A stretch of DNA of 64,000 nucleotides. Origin: Strigops habroptila. Its lineage: Eukaryota > Chordata > Aves > Psittaciformes > Psittacidae. Made by a program: the position numbers and the translations under genes. Below the pieces are notes generated by a model that saw only the letters and a list, made by a program, of their open reading frames with translations, did no database searches and had not been told where the DNA came from. This document shows positions 27,401-37,632 of the stretch, in pieces. Within the stretch, counting starts at the first letter, position 1, and each line of letters starts with the position of its first letter. Location: contig NC_044290.2 in assembly GCF_004027225.2 (NCBI RefSeq), forward strand, positions 10,246,906-10,310,905, read 5' to 3'.

Positions 27401-30400
27401 CCAGGGACAGTTGCAAAACCAGAGGAAGCAGAAAAACCACATAGAGCAGCAAACTAAAGAGAGAGATGAAGAAACACTCTGAAAACACATTCAGCAGAAC
27501 GCGGTCGTGTACCGGGAATGGTAAACTGTATTCAGGTTACCCAACGCTCCTTCTGTTAGGAATTTTTGGCAATTTTCAGAAGTCTCAAATTTGATCGTTC
27601 ACAAAGGACCTCAAAACGTATCAGGAAGAGGACCTCAGATGTGGAGTGCCCAAATTTTTAGAGCCATAAAATGCTTTTCAGACTTCCTTAAAGATGCCTA
27701 AATCAGCATCTCCCATCTGTTTCTTGTACCCCAGCAGGAAATACCCACTTGAAGATCAATGGGGCCAAAATAGCTCAACACTGGCAACGTGAGAGAATTT
27801 TAAGCTGAAAGAGGAAGCCTGAAAGTAGCATTTTTCCCTCCTCTTTTTGTACAGTTTATTTTAAAACTTTCCCCTCCCTCTGAAATAAACGGATTTCTAA
27901 ATGATTCTTTTCTTCAGAAAGAAAATAGGTTTCCATTGCATAAATTACTCAGAAAGGAAAAGGCACAAAAAGGGAGATTTTTATACTACTGGCACTGGAA
28001 AAGAAGCAGCTTTCGTCTCCTCTGAGTGCAGATTACCAAGATCATTCATTACTAAAACCTGATATCAACTAATCTAAATGCTCATCAAAACAGCCTGCTG
28101 TGATTGTCTAGATCTGCAAGAGAGAATCGCTTTAGTACTTACATGGACTGCAGGTTTTTCATTGAACTCTTAAGCTTTAAGAAGTGCACCCATGCCATGG
28201 CAGAGACCTGCTGCCTCCAGAGACCCAAGCCGATGACTGCCGCCTTCCCAGAGCCCGAGAGCAGCAGGGAGTCCGGCTCCATCTCATCAGGGCATCGTGG
28301 TCCTGCTTCTGCATGCTCCTCCCCGAGGACGTGCTCATCTGCAGAGAGTTTTCCACGTGCACATTTATGTCTAAGACCAGCTTCTATGTTTTAATGTATG
28401 AAAGCCTAAGAGCCATCTAGTAACCAGATGTTGGAGGCCAGGGGTTATTGCAAAGTAGCCGTTCCCTTTGGCTGCGGGTTGTGTGTTTGCAGCCACGATT
28501 GTACCTTCATCCACTGTGGCTTCTTCCTCCAGTCTCAGGAAGACATCCTCTAGGGTTGTCATGCTAACTCCATAATTGATAATTCCCTGGTCAGAGCAGC
28601 TGTCGAGGCCACTGAACAGATCTGCAGGACAGAGATAATGTGAGTGCCTTCAGCGTTTCAAATATAAGCACATGTAAGCTCCATCCCTGGCAATGTTCAA
28701 GGCCAGGTTGGACAGCGCCTTGGGCAACATGGTCCAGTGTGAAGCATCCCTGCCCAAGGCAGAGGCATTGGAACTAGATGATCTTAAGGTCCTTTCCAAC
28801 TCAAACCATTCTATGATTCTATAATCCTGTGCTAAAATTGTGGGGGAAAATCAAAATGCAACAGTTCTAATTCCTTATGTGACTCTTGTAGAAAATCTCC
28901 CTCTTCATTTCTCTTCCCCCACATTTATGATTATTTTTTTTTCCTATGGACAATTCTTAATTATTTTAATATACTTTACCTGGGAATTTGTTCATATTTT
29001 CTAATGGCAGTTTATATCTCAGCTCGTATTGACTGTGTCCTGAGAATATGACATTGGGGATGTACCGTTTAACCAGAGATGTCACGCTCCCTAAGTCACA
29101 GGACTCATTGACATGGATCCTGTTCAGTTATAAAAACAGAGATGCTTAGTTTTGAAAAAACAAACAAGCAATACAACCAACCAAACAAACCCAACAAACC
29201 CAAATAAAAATAATCCCCCAAACCCAAACATGAACCCAAACTCAACCAACCAACCACCACCACTGTGTTTGATTGGATGCATATAAAGAAAGCTCCAGTA
29301 TATTTCATTCATTCCTTACTCTGGAGTAAATTGTTGATTCAGTTTATTTAACTGACTATTAATTAGATTAATTTTCTTGTTTTGATGACATCTGCTCTGT
29401 GGTTTCCCCCGACAGTCATTCCGGTGGCTCCTTGTACATGCATATTCCCAGATAGCAGTTTCTGGGGCTGAAGTAGATACCTTAAATGATAGCAAATCCC
29501 CCATTTTTTCTTCAAGAACAGAGAAGAACCAACACATTTCAGCCTCCCATGTGAGATAAAAGCCTTGCGGTCTAGAGAAAGAAAGAGCCAAAGGAATTTA
29601 TACTGCAGAGCTGTGGTTCTAAACTGTTTTTGCAGCTGAACCTCACATGGGCTTTCTGATCCAGCGTTGTCCTGCAGAGATGCTGCAGGCTGAGCCAGTG
29701 CTTACCTGCAAGGATATCAGCCTCATCCATGAACTGAGTACTGAACAGGATCACCCGTCCAGCTCTGAGCTCCTTGAGGAGGCTCCACACCTTGTGCCTG
29801 GAAAGAGGATCCAACCCAGCCGTTGGCTCATCCAGGAACAAAACCTGCAGAACGAGTGAAATCAGACATTCCTCATGACAGAGTAATTGCTTGTCTTTTG
29901 GGTTTAGTGTTCTCCTGAAAGCCTCAGGTCCTGAGGGCAAGAGATCCAGGACACCTTTTATACAAGGGCATCTATTCTGGGAGCTGAGGTCAGGGAACTG
30001 TCTATGTGCTTTAAAACTAGATTACCAAGATGGATCAGTAATATAATGAAATTATTAAATTTATTAACTTTAATAATTATGAGAACTTTAAAGATGTCTG
30101 AAATAATGCAAGAACTTTTAGCCAAGTACCTCAGAAGGTTTTACTTACGTTGGACCTGAACATTCCCTATATTACTGAGCCGTGCCTGCTGCTTTACCTG
30201 GGGGGTCCCAAGCATGGCTATTCCAATGGATAACTTCCGTTTCTGTCCACCGCTGAGTTTCTCCGCTTGAGTGTCTTGAATGTTACCGATATCCAGCAGT
30301 TCCAAGATGTTTTGCACCTAGAACAGCACAAGGATGCCCATTCTCAGCACCAGATATCCTTCCATCCTTTACTAGTTGTGAAGGACATCTGGCTGGGACT

Positions 30401-33400
30401 GGAGGTGCAGTTTCTAAGAGCATGTACTGAGGTCTACCACCACCAGCAGGAGGTCATACCCTCATCTCCTCAGGTTGTGCAGATGAATTGCTGTGGTAGC
30501 ATCAAGCCCACAAGCTTGCCTACTAACCTGGTTGATAATGGACACCAGCTTTGGTTCTCAGAAGACACAACCAGGAGGACCCTTTGAGCTTCCCAAAGGA
30601 GCCTTTGCTGAAACATGATGCATTCCAGGGGTGTATTCAGAGAAACACACAACTTACCTCTCGCTCTACCTCTTTGGACTTGATGCCCTTGATTTCTGCA
30701 AAGGTTTTCAAGTTTTCTTTCACCGTTAAGACTTCAAACTGCACATTGAACTGGGGACAAATGCCAATCATCTCTCTAATCTCTTCCCTGTCTCTTATTT
30801 CAGAGAGTTTGTAATTGTAGATGGTTGCAGAGCCTGTTTACAGGAACAAATATGGTGAGGTGGAATGAACTGATCTTTACAGCTTCTGAATCAAGCCCAC
30901 TACTTGCCATCCTACCTTCAGAAGGGAAAGTGAGTCCACTGAGCACATTTAACAGTGTCGTCTTCCCAGCCCCACTGTGGCCGAGTAAGGCAGTGATCTG
31001 ACCCTCATAAATATTTAGAGACAAACCTAGAATGAAAACAACATCAAGTTTGGGAAGAAGTGAGGTTTAACTTGGCTCAACTCGTTGTTGAAGGCAAGAT
31101 AAGTCAAGAAGTATAAGCCCTAAGTAGCAATAATTAGCAAAATGTTAAGCAATGTGGGACAGAGTTCTGCAAACCTTTAACTAAAGGTATAAGAAGCTGC
31201 TCTGTATTTAGCAGAAGAGACCAAAATACAGTAGAAAAAAATCTTTCATCTCTTTAGTCTTATTAAAAATGAAAAATCAGTAAAGGCAAGACAAAATAGT
31301 GACCAGTTACATCACTTAATATTTGACATAAATTTCCAAGCAATGCAAGTGTTTTCTTTGACTGAAATGTTTGCACAACTGTTTTCCCTCATTTTTAACA
31401 GGAAGCAGTATCACAGCTTTCTTACCTCTTAAAGCTTCTGTCTTCTTGTCCTTCTTTTTATATGCTTTTTTAATATTGTTGAGTCTAAAAGGAGGATAAG
31501 GAGAATATTATTTCAGGATTCTTTTTTAGTGGAAGGTGTCCCTGCCTGTGGCAGGAGGTTGGAACTGGATGAGCTTTAAGGTCCCTTCAACTCAAACCAC
31601 TCTATGAAATACATTTCCCTGATGTTCTTTTTCATTCTTATGGGCCTTAATTTACAATGAGAGAAATGGCATAAAAAGTAAGAGGTACTGGGAAGCAACC
31701 CTGAGATTCAGCAGGATTTGGCATGCTCTGTACACAGACGTGAACATCTCTACCTGACACACAACACTGCAGCACCCAGCCTTGCAAAGACAAGCCCATT
31801 GCAACACATGGGTGGTTTATAATGGACTGACCTCCATGTTCTCCTTATTGACCCTAATGGATGTTTAACAAAGTCCAAAACAAAAAATCCCTGTTATTTT
31901 TTAATCTCAATTTATCCAAATTTCACCATTAGTGCTCAGCTTGAATTATCTATTTCTCTCATCTGCATTTTATTACTAATATTTCTCTGTGAAACAAAGT
32001 GTTTTGCAAGAGCCTCATGAACACAAAAACTGCCTGGCTAAGTCAAAATAAAGCTGATGGTGGAAGCGGTGGTTGGTGGGAGCATTAAACCCAAGCTACC
32101 CAAACTCAAAAAGCATGAAAAGCAACTCCTGTCTTTACCTGATGGCCTCTTTTCCCATGAATTCAGGGGGCACTGGCTCTACGTCATCACTGAGGAGCTC
32201 CTCAGGGCTCACTGAAGCTCTGGGCATCTCTCTGGTGGAGCCTCTCCTGCTCCGCACCCAGTACGAGGGCTTCAGGCAGAAAAAAGGGGGGTCTGGGATG
32301 CCATATTTGCCTGATGGGAAAGCAGAGAAGATGACCTGTCATTAACCAAAGTGACAACCAAGACACCATCCTGGACTAAACCTTTAAGAGGGTCTAATAA
32401 GTACTTGGGTTACTCAAAACTGGTACTTTGAGAAGTTAAAGAAAGAGGTTTGGAGATGGGTTTAGACAAGACAAGCAGGTTGGCTTCAGGGCTATATCTA
32501 GTGAATTCAGCATTTACTTAATGAATCAACATATTGTCCCATACATTATTACACTGTTTTCTCATAAACAGTTCAACAGCAATATAAGAGAAAGAAAAAC
32601 CACTAAGTACTTTGTTGTTTTTGATTTGGGACTTAAGAGCATGTGTGCCAGGGGCAGAAAAGTCACTCAGTAATATAATACAATACTTTTTTTTAGGCCA
32701 AAACCTATTTTGAGAATGGAGCAGCCCCTCATTTCCTTGACAAGCTATTACAAACAATCCATATAAATCAAAGGTATAAAATGAGAGAGTATAATCATAA
32801 GTATAAATTATACCTACCTGGCAGAACTTTGTCGAAGTACATAGCTAACAGCATGTACAAGACTGAGTCAAAGACCAACATAATGTAAGTTGAAAATAAA
32901 AAGTATGAATCCTCCATTAGGTTAGAAAAAGAGAAACCCATTCCGTATTTTTCTAAATGGAAAACCTGAAAGAAAGGACAAAGAAGAATAATTTTCAGGC
33001 TGGAAAACTATGCACATGCTGTCAAACCATGGGTGCAATTGACTTTGTTAACCTAGACATCGTCTGTGGTACTGACCAATTTTCCTTTCGTTCTATCTAG
33101 TGAGGAAAGGAAATACATTTATGTCATGCAGACATCTTATGATTTCATTTAGAATTTTCCAGAACAATCCAGAAGCAGAGATCAGAGTGTTATAGAAAAT
33201 CATCGAAGAAACATGATATTGGCACCCTTGACATGACAGAGTCATGACAAAGGCGGTGATATTTTACATAGTGATTGATTTATCCATATGGTAAATTGTC
33301 AGTAAAGTCAGTTTCTTTTCCTTCTGGTGTAGAAATCTCCTCTCCCAGGCAGATTTGTGTGTGTGTGTGTATATATATAAAAAAACATATATATTTGTGT

Positions 33401-36400
33401 GTATATATCTACCTATCTCTCTCTCTCAGGAAATCAAATATTACTGCACAGAATTATCCAAAGTGGGGATGGAGGATGGATGGCTGCAGCAGAAACCTCG
33501 AATTGTGTTTGCAGTGTTTCTGTTGCCAGGAAGAGTTGCTGCAGCAAAAGGGGAATGACCGAGTAGAGAAGAGCTGATGTCCCCAAGTCAACTCCCATCC
33601 TCCTGGGGTCCAGCCCCAGAGGATAATGGTGCCGTTGTGTGCGGCGATGGGCTCCCTGCAGCTTCCTCGGGTTCATGTGGGTGCTACAGAAGTGCACAAT
33701 GACAGATTGTGAGGAGGGCTGTGGTTTTCTTTGCATTCATCAGCTTTTAAACAGGGGAATGGGATGGGAGCATTGGAGCCCCTCTTTGCTGCCCAACAGC
33801 AACTCTGCTCGCATGGAGGTTTCAAGCCATGATGTGGGTATGAATGAAGAGTACCTGAAGATTTTACAAATGTGGAGAACCTGGTCTTTTGAAATGAGGA
33901 CCATGACTTCCTACACCTTTATCACCAAAGCACAGCAGGGTCTTTTATTGCCACTGTCTGTGATAAAATATACTCTGTTTGTCCCCACTATTTGCCCAGG
34001 ACAGCAAACTATTGGGAAGGTTCAGCTGCAGAGACGATGCACCATACCTTTGCAATGCCAGCATTAAATGCAAAAGGACAGAAGAGACCAAGAAACCACT
34101 TTAGTGGTTCAGGAAGATTTTCTATCAGCACCACAAGGCTCAGGCATCCGAAGAGGAAGGTGATGAGGAACCCCACGGAGCCAGCAAGTTTGGAGGTCCT
34201 TAATAGGGAGCAGAGCATGAAAACCAGGTGGATCTGTAATAACAAAAGTTTCCTTCAGTAACTGAAGAAAATAAAACTCTTTAATGGTAGCGCCTCCATT
34301 TGGCAGGCAAAGAGATTGCTGCTGAGCTGAGTCCTTGTAATAAAATGCACTAAAGTCCTTCTTAGTGTGTTGATCTGAGTTTCAAATCAGGTCTTTGGTA
34401 GCCAACCTGTTGCCTGTCAGACCTTCAGGCTGCAATTCAAATCACTGCAGCTGAGTAAGAGAATCCACCCAGCTATTTCAATCAGTATGACCATGCAAAG
34501 GATACAGTCCTGCGCCATGCAAAAGGCCCATCAACAGTGTAATAAATCACATAGTGAGAAAATTTGGCTGTAAAACCTGACTTACACACGCCAGGCCATA
34601 GAGGAAAAACAGCAGTAAGACTGCAGGGAAGCTGCTGAGGTAGAAAGAATCCTGCACCACGAGAGCTGTCAGCAGGCAGGAGAGGACCATCACATAAGCA
34701 GCATACAGCAGACTCCAGGAGAGCCTGAGGATGGAAAGGGGGCATTACAGTTTCATTTAAATAAGAACTGTTATTACAACTTAATCTGCATGTCACAACC
34801 ACTTTATATTAAGATATTAATTATTTCCCAGGGTCAACTCATTTGCATCCTAGGCAGAACAGATAGCACCATCCACCTGAGGAGGAAATACCCAAGGAAG
34901 AAGAATACACGCTTCTGATTTTCCCTTAGAGTACTGGAGAAAACTTATGATCTCATTAACTGACTGTTCAAGTGCCCAGGAGCATACTGACTTCTGGCAA
35001 ACATACTTTAGTTAAAAAAGAGCTCACCAAAACGCAATGTCCTGCAGTCCCATTGTCTTCATCAAAACTTTGAGCTGCTTCTTTTCTCTTACAACATTCA
35101 TTGACAAGAAATACATGAATGGAGAGAAACACATCACGATAGTAATCATGAAGTAACTGTACTCTAGTGTGATTGAGGAGATGACGCTCCGGGACTTCAT
35201 GCGGATGCCAGCAATTGATTTCATTTCTTCCCAAACAGAATGATTTGACACCACCTAAAGGAATTCAAGGTCAATGTTTCAGTACTTATTTTCTACAGCG
35301 AGATGGATTTATATAAGGAACCTTCTGATCCGTCATTCCTAGATGTACTTTTGAATGCAGCTTTATAGAAAACATCAACAAGTAATTCAATAATGCCCTA
35401 CAGGAAGGGCTCATCTGATTTATCTGTCTGCACCTCAGCCAGATTCCCTCCTTTGTCTAATGGGAGAGATAAATCTTTCGGCTCATCCAGAGGTAAGGAT
35501 TCAGGCACACAAATGATTCACATTCCCCAGTGTCCTGTTTCTCTCCCCAGGTATGAAAGCTGCCTGGACACCTGGAGATGCACAGCCAGGTGGAATGAAT
35601 CCTATCCTGCTATACTTTTGAGGAACAATTTGGAAAGGAAGGACAAGAAATGACAGACATGTCTGCTTTGAAACCAAATCATCCAGCAGATGTGCAGAGC
35701 ACCCCAGTCTCCTGCAAGAACTGTCTTTTCCTCGGAATCTGAGTAATTCCGTAAACCAAATAGTGGTATTACACTTGGTTCCCAGCCTTTAAGAGAAATT
35801 GTCATTTAAGAGAAACTGAAGTTAGCACAAATCTTCAAAATTAAATCAAAATCCATCATTTTCTTTAGGAACTGCTGCTTGCATTCAACTTCCCACTGGC
35901 ACTGCCAATAGTACTCAGGTGACCGAGTATTTAAAAAGCTTATTTTTATGCACAATTTTCTGGCTTTGCTATTGCCACAGAACAATTTGTCTCTCCTATA
36001 CCAAGCTTAAAACAAAAGGACCCCTACATCAGCTCGTAAGTTCAATTTACCTCTATAATAGCAGCATCGATGCTGGCCTGCAGGGACAGGAAGCCTTTGT
36101 ACCAATACCTTGGGCTGTGACAGTACCGTGATGAGAAATTATAGCAGTTATCTGCAAGGTGAGAGGTTAAGGGCATCACAGGTAAGAGCAGTGGAAAGTA
36201 AATGGTTTTCACTACAAAAGCTGATGATAAGATGCATGTGCACTATGGGAACTCTTCAAATGGACAGTGTCCCCCTGACCAAAAAAATAACAACTTATTA
36301 AATCACTGAACAGGTATAGGTTAATCCAATAGAGCAATTCCATCCATGCCAGGCAATCACCCACCCACAAATTCTCATTTTGTATTACCTATGTATCCAA

Positions 36401-37632
36401 AGTTGTCATTTGGAATAGCCACATTCCCAGTAGGAAACCTGAGGTGATAGGAGAAGTTGTCCTTAAATACAACCCCTATAATTTCATTATTTGAAATCCA
36501 GGCTTCTTCCAGGGCTCTCTCACTGTCCAGTGCCTCTAATATTATACCTGTGGTGTGTAAGAAAAGTATTGCAATGAGTTTCTATATGAGTTTCTATAGG
36601 TCTGCAAATATGTGCACAGGGATTGGGGGTATATTCTGCTTTTTTAGCACTGCAACTCCTCCTTCCCAGTTCTCCTCACTGGATGGGGTGGCACCTTTAA
36701 ATACTTTACACTTTATCTGTTGAGAAATATACCTCAGAAGAACAAACCAAGGTGTCTTAATAGTATTAGTCTACATAGTGAATATTGGGAAAGATTCAGC
36801 TTTGCAGCTCAGAGGCACACACTGGCCTCACTAGTAACTGATATACTAGAGAAGAAATATTTGTGAGAATGGAAAATTTGGGATGAATTTTCTCCCCTCA
36901 CAAAGACACTGGAGAACTAGTCAAACACAATACCTGTACAATAGGTTAAATAGTGACAAAGCTACATATTTAGCAAGCCAACCATACCTATCATTACAGA
37001 GTTCAAGGCCACTTTATTCATGATCTGTCTTGTGGTCACAGTGATGGGTGTATAAGCAATGGTGACCCCAGTGGCATCATAGGCAGGATCATCCAACTGC
37101 CCGAGGTAGCTGTAAGGCACTTCAGGGTAGCGGATGTTCATCATAAACGTGCACACTATGAAAATCACGGGCAGAAAGAACAGAGACAGCATCCACTCCT
37201 AGGAGAGGAGAGAGCAGAGAAGAGGATTTAATATATGACAATACAAAAGCATATTCTATGTGGGATTAAGGTATAAACAAGAAGCACTAAGTATCTTAGA
37301 TGTTAACATTGCATTGTGCCTGTCACCTCTGTAAATTACTCTGCTCGAAGAACCCATCTGTGCTCTCATATATCACATAAAAACCAGAAGTATTATCAGT
37401 CAAGAAAGTGAAGTCTCAAGTGAAGTCTCAAACCAGCCAGGCTTTCCAAAAGTACTTTAACTTAGGGCAGGCAGGGATTGGCCACTCTCAGGGGTTACCT
37501 ACTCACTTTTGCCTTTCTGTTTCAGCTTACCTGAAAGCTCTGCATCTTCATCCTCCACTTGATTAGTACGTTTTTCCACAAGAGAACTTTAGTTTGCTGG
37601 AACACACTCATATTTCTCTGAAGAGTCTTCAT
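17106..37632 (-). CDS. ABCA8/9/10-type full ABC transporter, copy A (38 coding exons, 1630 aa)
   Basis: A multi-pass membrane ATPase of ABC subfamily A; relatives (ABCA5/6/8/9/10) handle lipids and amphipathic organic anions. Exons in order of transcription (high-low): 37632-37531, 37198-36988, 36547-36389, 36151-36051, 35254-35028, 34724-34586, 34233-34048, 32965-32818, 32310-32139, 31484-31426, 31026-30916, 30833-30658, 30317-30198, 29844-29706, 29571-29481, 29119-28980, 28621-28505, 28338-28143, 27453-27284, 26572-26445, 26091-25954, 25529-25416, 25281-25111, 24776-24666, 24041-23913, 23131-23063, 22631-22540, 22122-22002, 21668-21551, 21095-21004, 20440-20262, 19683-19608, 19329-19235, 18740-18621, 18434-18294, 18020-17941, 17860-17805, 17204-17106. 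All introns are GT-AG, phases agree throughout, and the total is 4893 nt with no internal stop. Both nucleotide-binding domains keep Walker A, Q-loop, Walker B and a signature-like motif. The length fits the family (about 1580-1640 aa). It lies 3.3 kb downstream of its tandem twin, copy B. The ABCA8-like family call is firm; the exact paralogue is not. Confidence 0.95.
18621..22122 (-). CDS. Copy A coding exons 28-34: nucleotide-binding domain 2
   Basis: Exons 22122-22002, 21668-21551, 21095-21004, 20440-20262, 19683-19608, 19329-19235 and 18740-18621 encode about residues 1239-1505. Exon 28 is an acidic lead-in ([14 protein letters not shown]). Motifs: Walker [10 protein letters not shown] (1326-1334), Q-loop GYCPQ (1371-1375), signature-position LSAGITRK (1427-1434; human ABCA8 LSEGIKRK), Walker B VLLLDEPS with Asp1451-Glu1452, D-loop STGMDP, H-loop [14 protein letters not shown] with His1485. 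All ATP-site residues visible here are conventional except the signature. Short exon 32 (76 nt) was found by phase and by the AGKxxxR-like LSAG phrase rather than by an open frame. A CR1 fragment lies in intron 30. Confidence 0.93.
18915..18953. repeat. AT dinucleotide microsatellite, intron 33 of copy A
   Basis: Two (AT)n runs separated by an A-run. Confidence 0.75.
20635..20837 (+). repeat. CR1 LINE 3' fragment in intron 30 of copy A
   Basis: Sense-orientation phrases: CAGAGAAGCTGGGGCTGCCC, GTTCAAGGCCAGGTTGGACA, GGTTGGAACTGAATGAGC, ending CATGATTCTATGAA. Confidence 0.9.
22540..25529 (-). CDS. Copy A coding exons 22-27: second transmembrane domain
   Basis: Exons 25529-25416, 25281-25111, 24776-24666, 24041-23913, 23131-23063 and 22631-22540 encode about residues 1011-1238. 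Conserved phrases are [13 protein letters not shown] (exon 22), [18 protein letters not shown] (exon 23; human 'GLSPSAYWFGQALVDVSL'), VISFIFRKG (exon 24) and [11 protein letters not shown] (exon 27; human 'FTLRCLEWKFG'). Exon 25 (129 nt) is six codons longer than in copy B, and exon 24 one codon shorter. Exon 27 ends at AG|GTTGGTATA, where a second GT lies four bases downstream. Introns of 330-780 bp hold nothing recognisable. Confidence 0.92.
25954..27453 (-). CDS. Copy A coding exons 19-21: TM7 and second extracellular/luminal loop
   Basis: Exons 27453-27284, 26572-26445 and 26091-25954 encode about residues 865-1010. Exon 19 begins with a hydrophobic helix ([18 protein letters not shown]), followed by SARYFLPQG (human 'SPHLYFLAPG') and a NNT sequon. 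Exon 20 has [13 protein letters not shown] and [12 protein letters not shown], counterparts of human 'IDDFIQSVEHQ' and 'YNGAITVCCNEK'. Exon 21 encodes [15 protein letters not shown] (human 'NCFPVLMDIVSNGLL') with sequon NST. The acceptor of exon 19 was placed at TCTTTAG because it preserves phase 2 from exon 18 and matches the copy B boundary. Introns of 350-710 bp show nothing recognisable. Confidence 0.92.
28143..29119 (-). CDS. Copy A coding exons 16-18: linker after NBD1
   Basis: Exons 29119-28980, 28621-28505 and 28338-28143 encode about residues 714-864. Exon 16 encodes SLVKRYIPN...[11 protein letters not shown], matching human 'SLVKQHIPDAK...LIYTLPLER'. Exon 17 encodes [19 protein letters not shown] (human '[18 protein letters not shown]'). 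Exon 18 is the most divergent: an acidic, Gly/Ser-rich stretch (residues ~800-842) precedes the conserved [10 protein letters not shown] that leads into TM7. It is 36 nt longer than in copy B. The poorly conserved part is the usual position of the regulatory linker in ABCA proteins. Intron 16 holds a CR1 fragment. Confidence 0.9.
28680..28830 (+). repeat. CR1 LINE 3' fragment in intron 16 of copy A
   Basis: CCATCCCTGGCAATGTTCAA, GGAACTAGATGATCTTAAGG and CATTCTATGATTCTATAA, in sense orientation. Confidence 0.87.
29150..29266. repeat. CA/CCAAA-rich simple repeat, intron 15 of copy A
   Basis: Degenerate CCAAACAAAC units on the plus strand, G/T-rich on the coding strand. It includes five CCC runs between 29190 and 29237. 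It ends about 30 bp upstream of the exon 16 acceptor. Confidence 0.8.
29481..32310 (-). CDS. Copy A coding exons 9-15: nucleotide-binding domain 1
   Basis: Exons 32310-32139, 31484-31426, 31026-30916, 30833-30658, 30317-30198, 29844-29706 and 29571-29481 encode about residues 425-713. Motifs in order: Walker [10 protein letters not shown] (517-525), Q-loop GICPQ (562-566), signature LSGGQKRK (618-625), Walker B VLFLDEP (638-644), D-loop TAGLDP. The H-loop position carries Gln (FSTQ, residue 674), as it does in human ABCA8 as I recall it. Exon 9 is the variable cytosolic lead-in (residues ~425-481). Exon 15 reads WGICYHL where the family usually has GIGYHL. All seven exons have the same length as in copy B. 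A CR1 fragment lies in intron 9, ~40 bp from exon 10. Confidence 0.95.
31524..31612 (+). repeat. CR1 LINE 3' fragment in intron 9 of copy A
   Basis: TAGTGGAAGGTGTCCCTGCC and GGTTGGAACTGGATGAGC, in sense orientation. It lies about 40 bp from the exon 10 acceptor. Confidence 0.85.
32818..35254 (-). CDS. Copy A coding exons 5-8: first transmembrane domain (TM2-TM6)
   Basis: Exons 35254-35028, 34724-34586, 34233-34048 and 32965-32818 encode about residues 192-424. Exon 5 has the sequon NHS, a hydrophobic helix ([18 protein letters not shown]) and the cytosolic ABCA signature stretch [21 protein letters not shown]. Exons 6 and 7 hold further helices ([29 protein letters not shown]) and the family phrase [13 protein letters not shown]. 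Exon 8 ends [17 protein letters not shown], as in ABCA8 (YLALAIYFEKILP), and is five codons longer than in copy B. Intron 7 (about 1.1 kb) is the longest in the gene and holds a compound microsatellite; the other introns show nothing recognisable. Confidence 0.93.
33353..33430. repeat. Compound microsatellite, intron 7 of copy A
   Basis: (GT)n, then (AT)n with an A-run, a second GT/AT block, and finally (CT)n, all within about 75 bp. Confidence 0.85.
36051..37198 (-). CDS. Copy A coding exons 2-4: TM1 and first extracellular/luminal loop
   Basis: Exons 37198-36988, 36547-36389 and 36151-36051 encode about residues 35-191. Exon 2 opens with a hydrophobic helix ([16 protein letters not shown]), followed by the ABCA-typical loop containing [16 protein letters not shown]. 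Exon 3 carries [16 protein letters not shown], the counterpart of human ABCA8 'VRVTFTNTYSYHLKF'. Exon 4 has an N-glycosylation sequon (NFS) and ends ASIDAAIIE, matching human 'AAINAAIIE'. Exon 4 is one codon longer than in copy B. The introns between them show nothing further apart from a short tandem duplication (gtgaagtctcaa twice, ~37416-37429) in intron 1. Confidence 0.93.
37531..37632 (-). CDS. Copy A coding exon 1: start codon and N-terminal cytosolic stretch
   Basis: The exon encodes residues 1-34. The start ATG at 37632 is chosen because the following residues align with the human ABCA8 N-terminus as I recall it (QQT..LL.KN) and it is the first in-frame ATG after an acceptor-like TTTGTAG that ends 8 nt upstream. 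A second in-frame Met at residue 8 (MSVFQQT) is possible. The segment VLLWKN fits the xLxxKN motif described for post-Golgi sorting of ABCA proteins. It ends on a normal GTAAGC donor, in phase 0. The upstream acceptor implies a non-coding 5' exon that I cannot locate. Confidence 0.88.
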
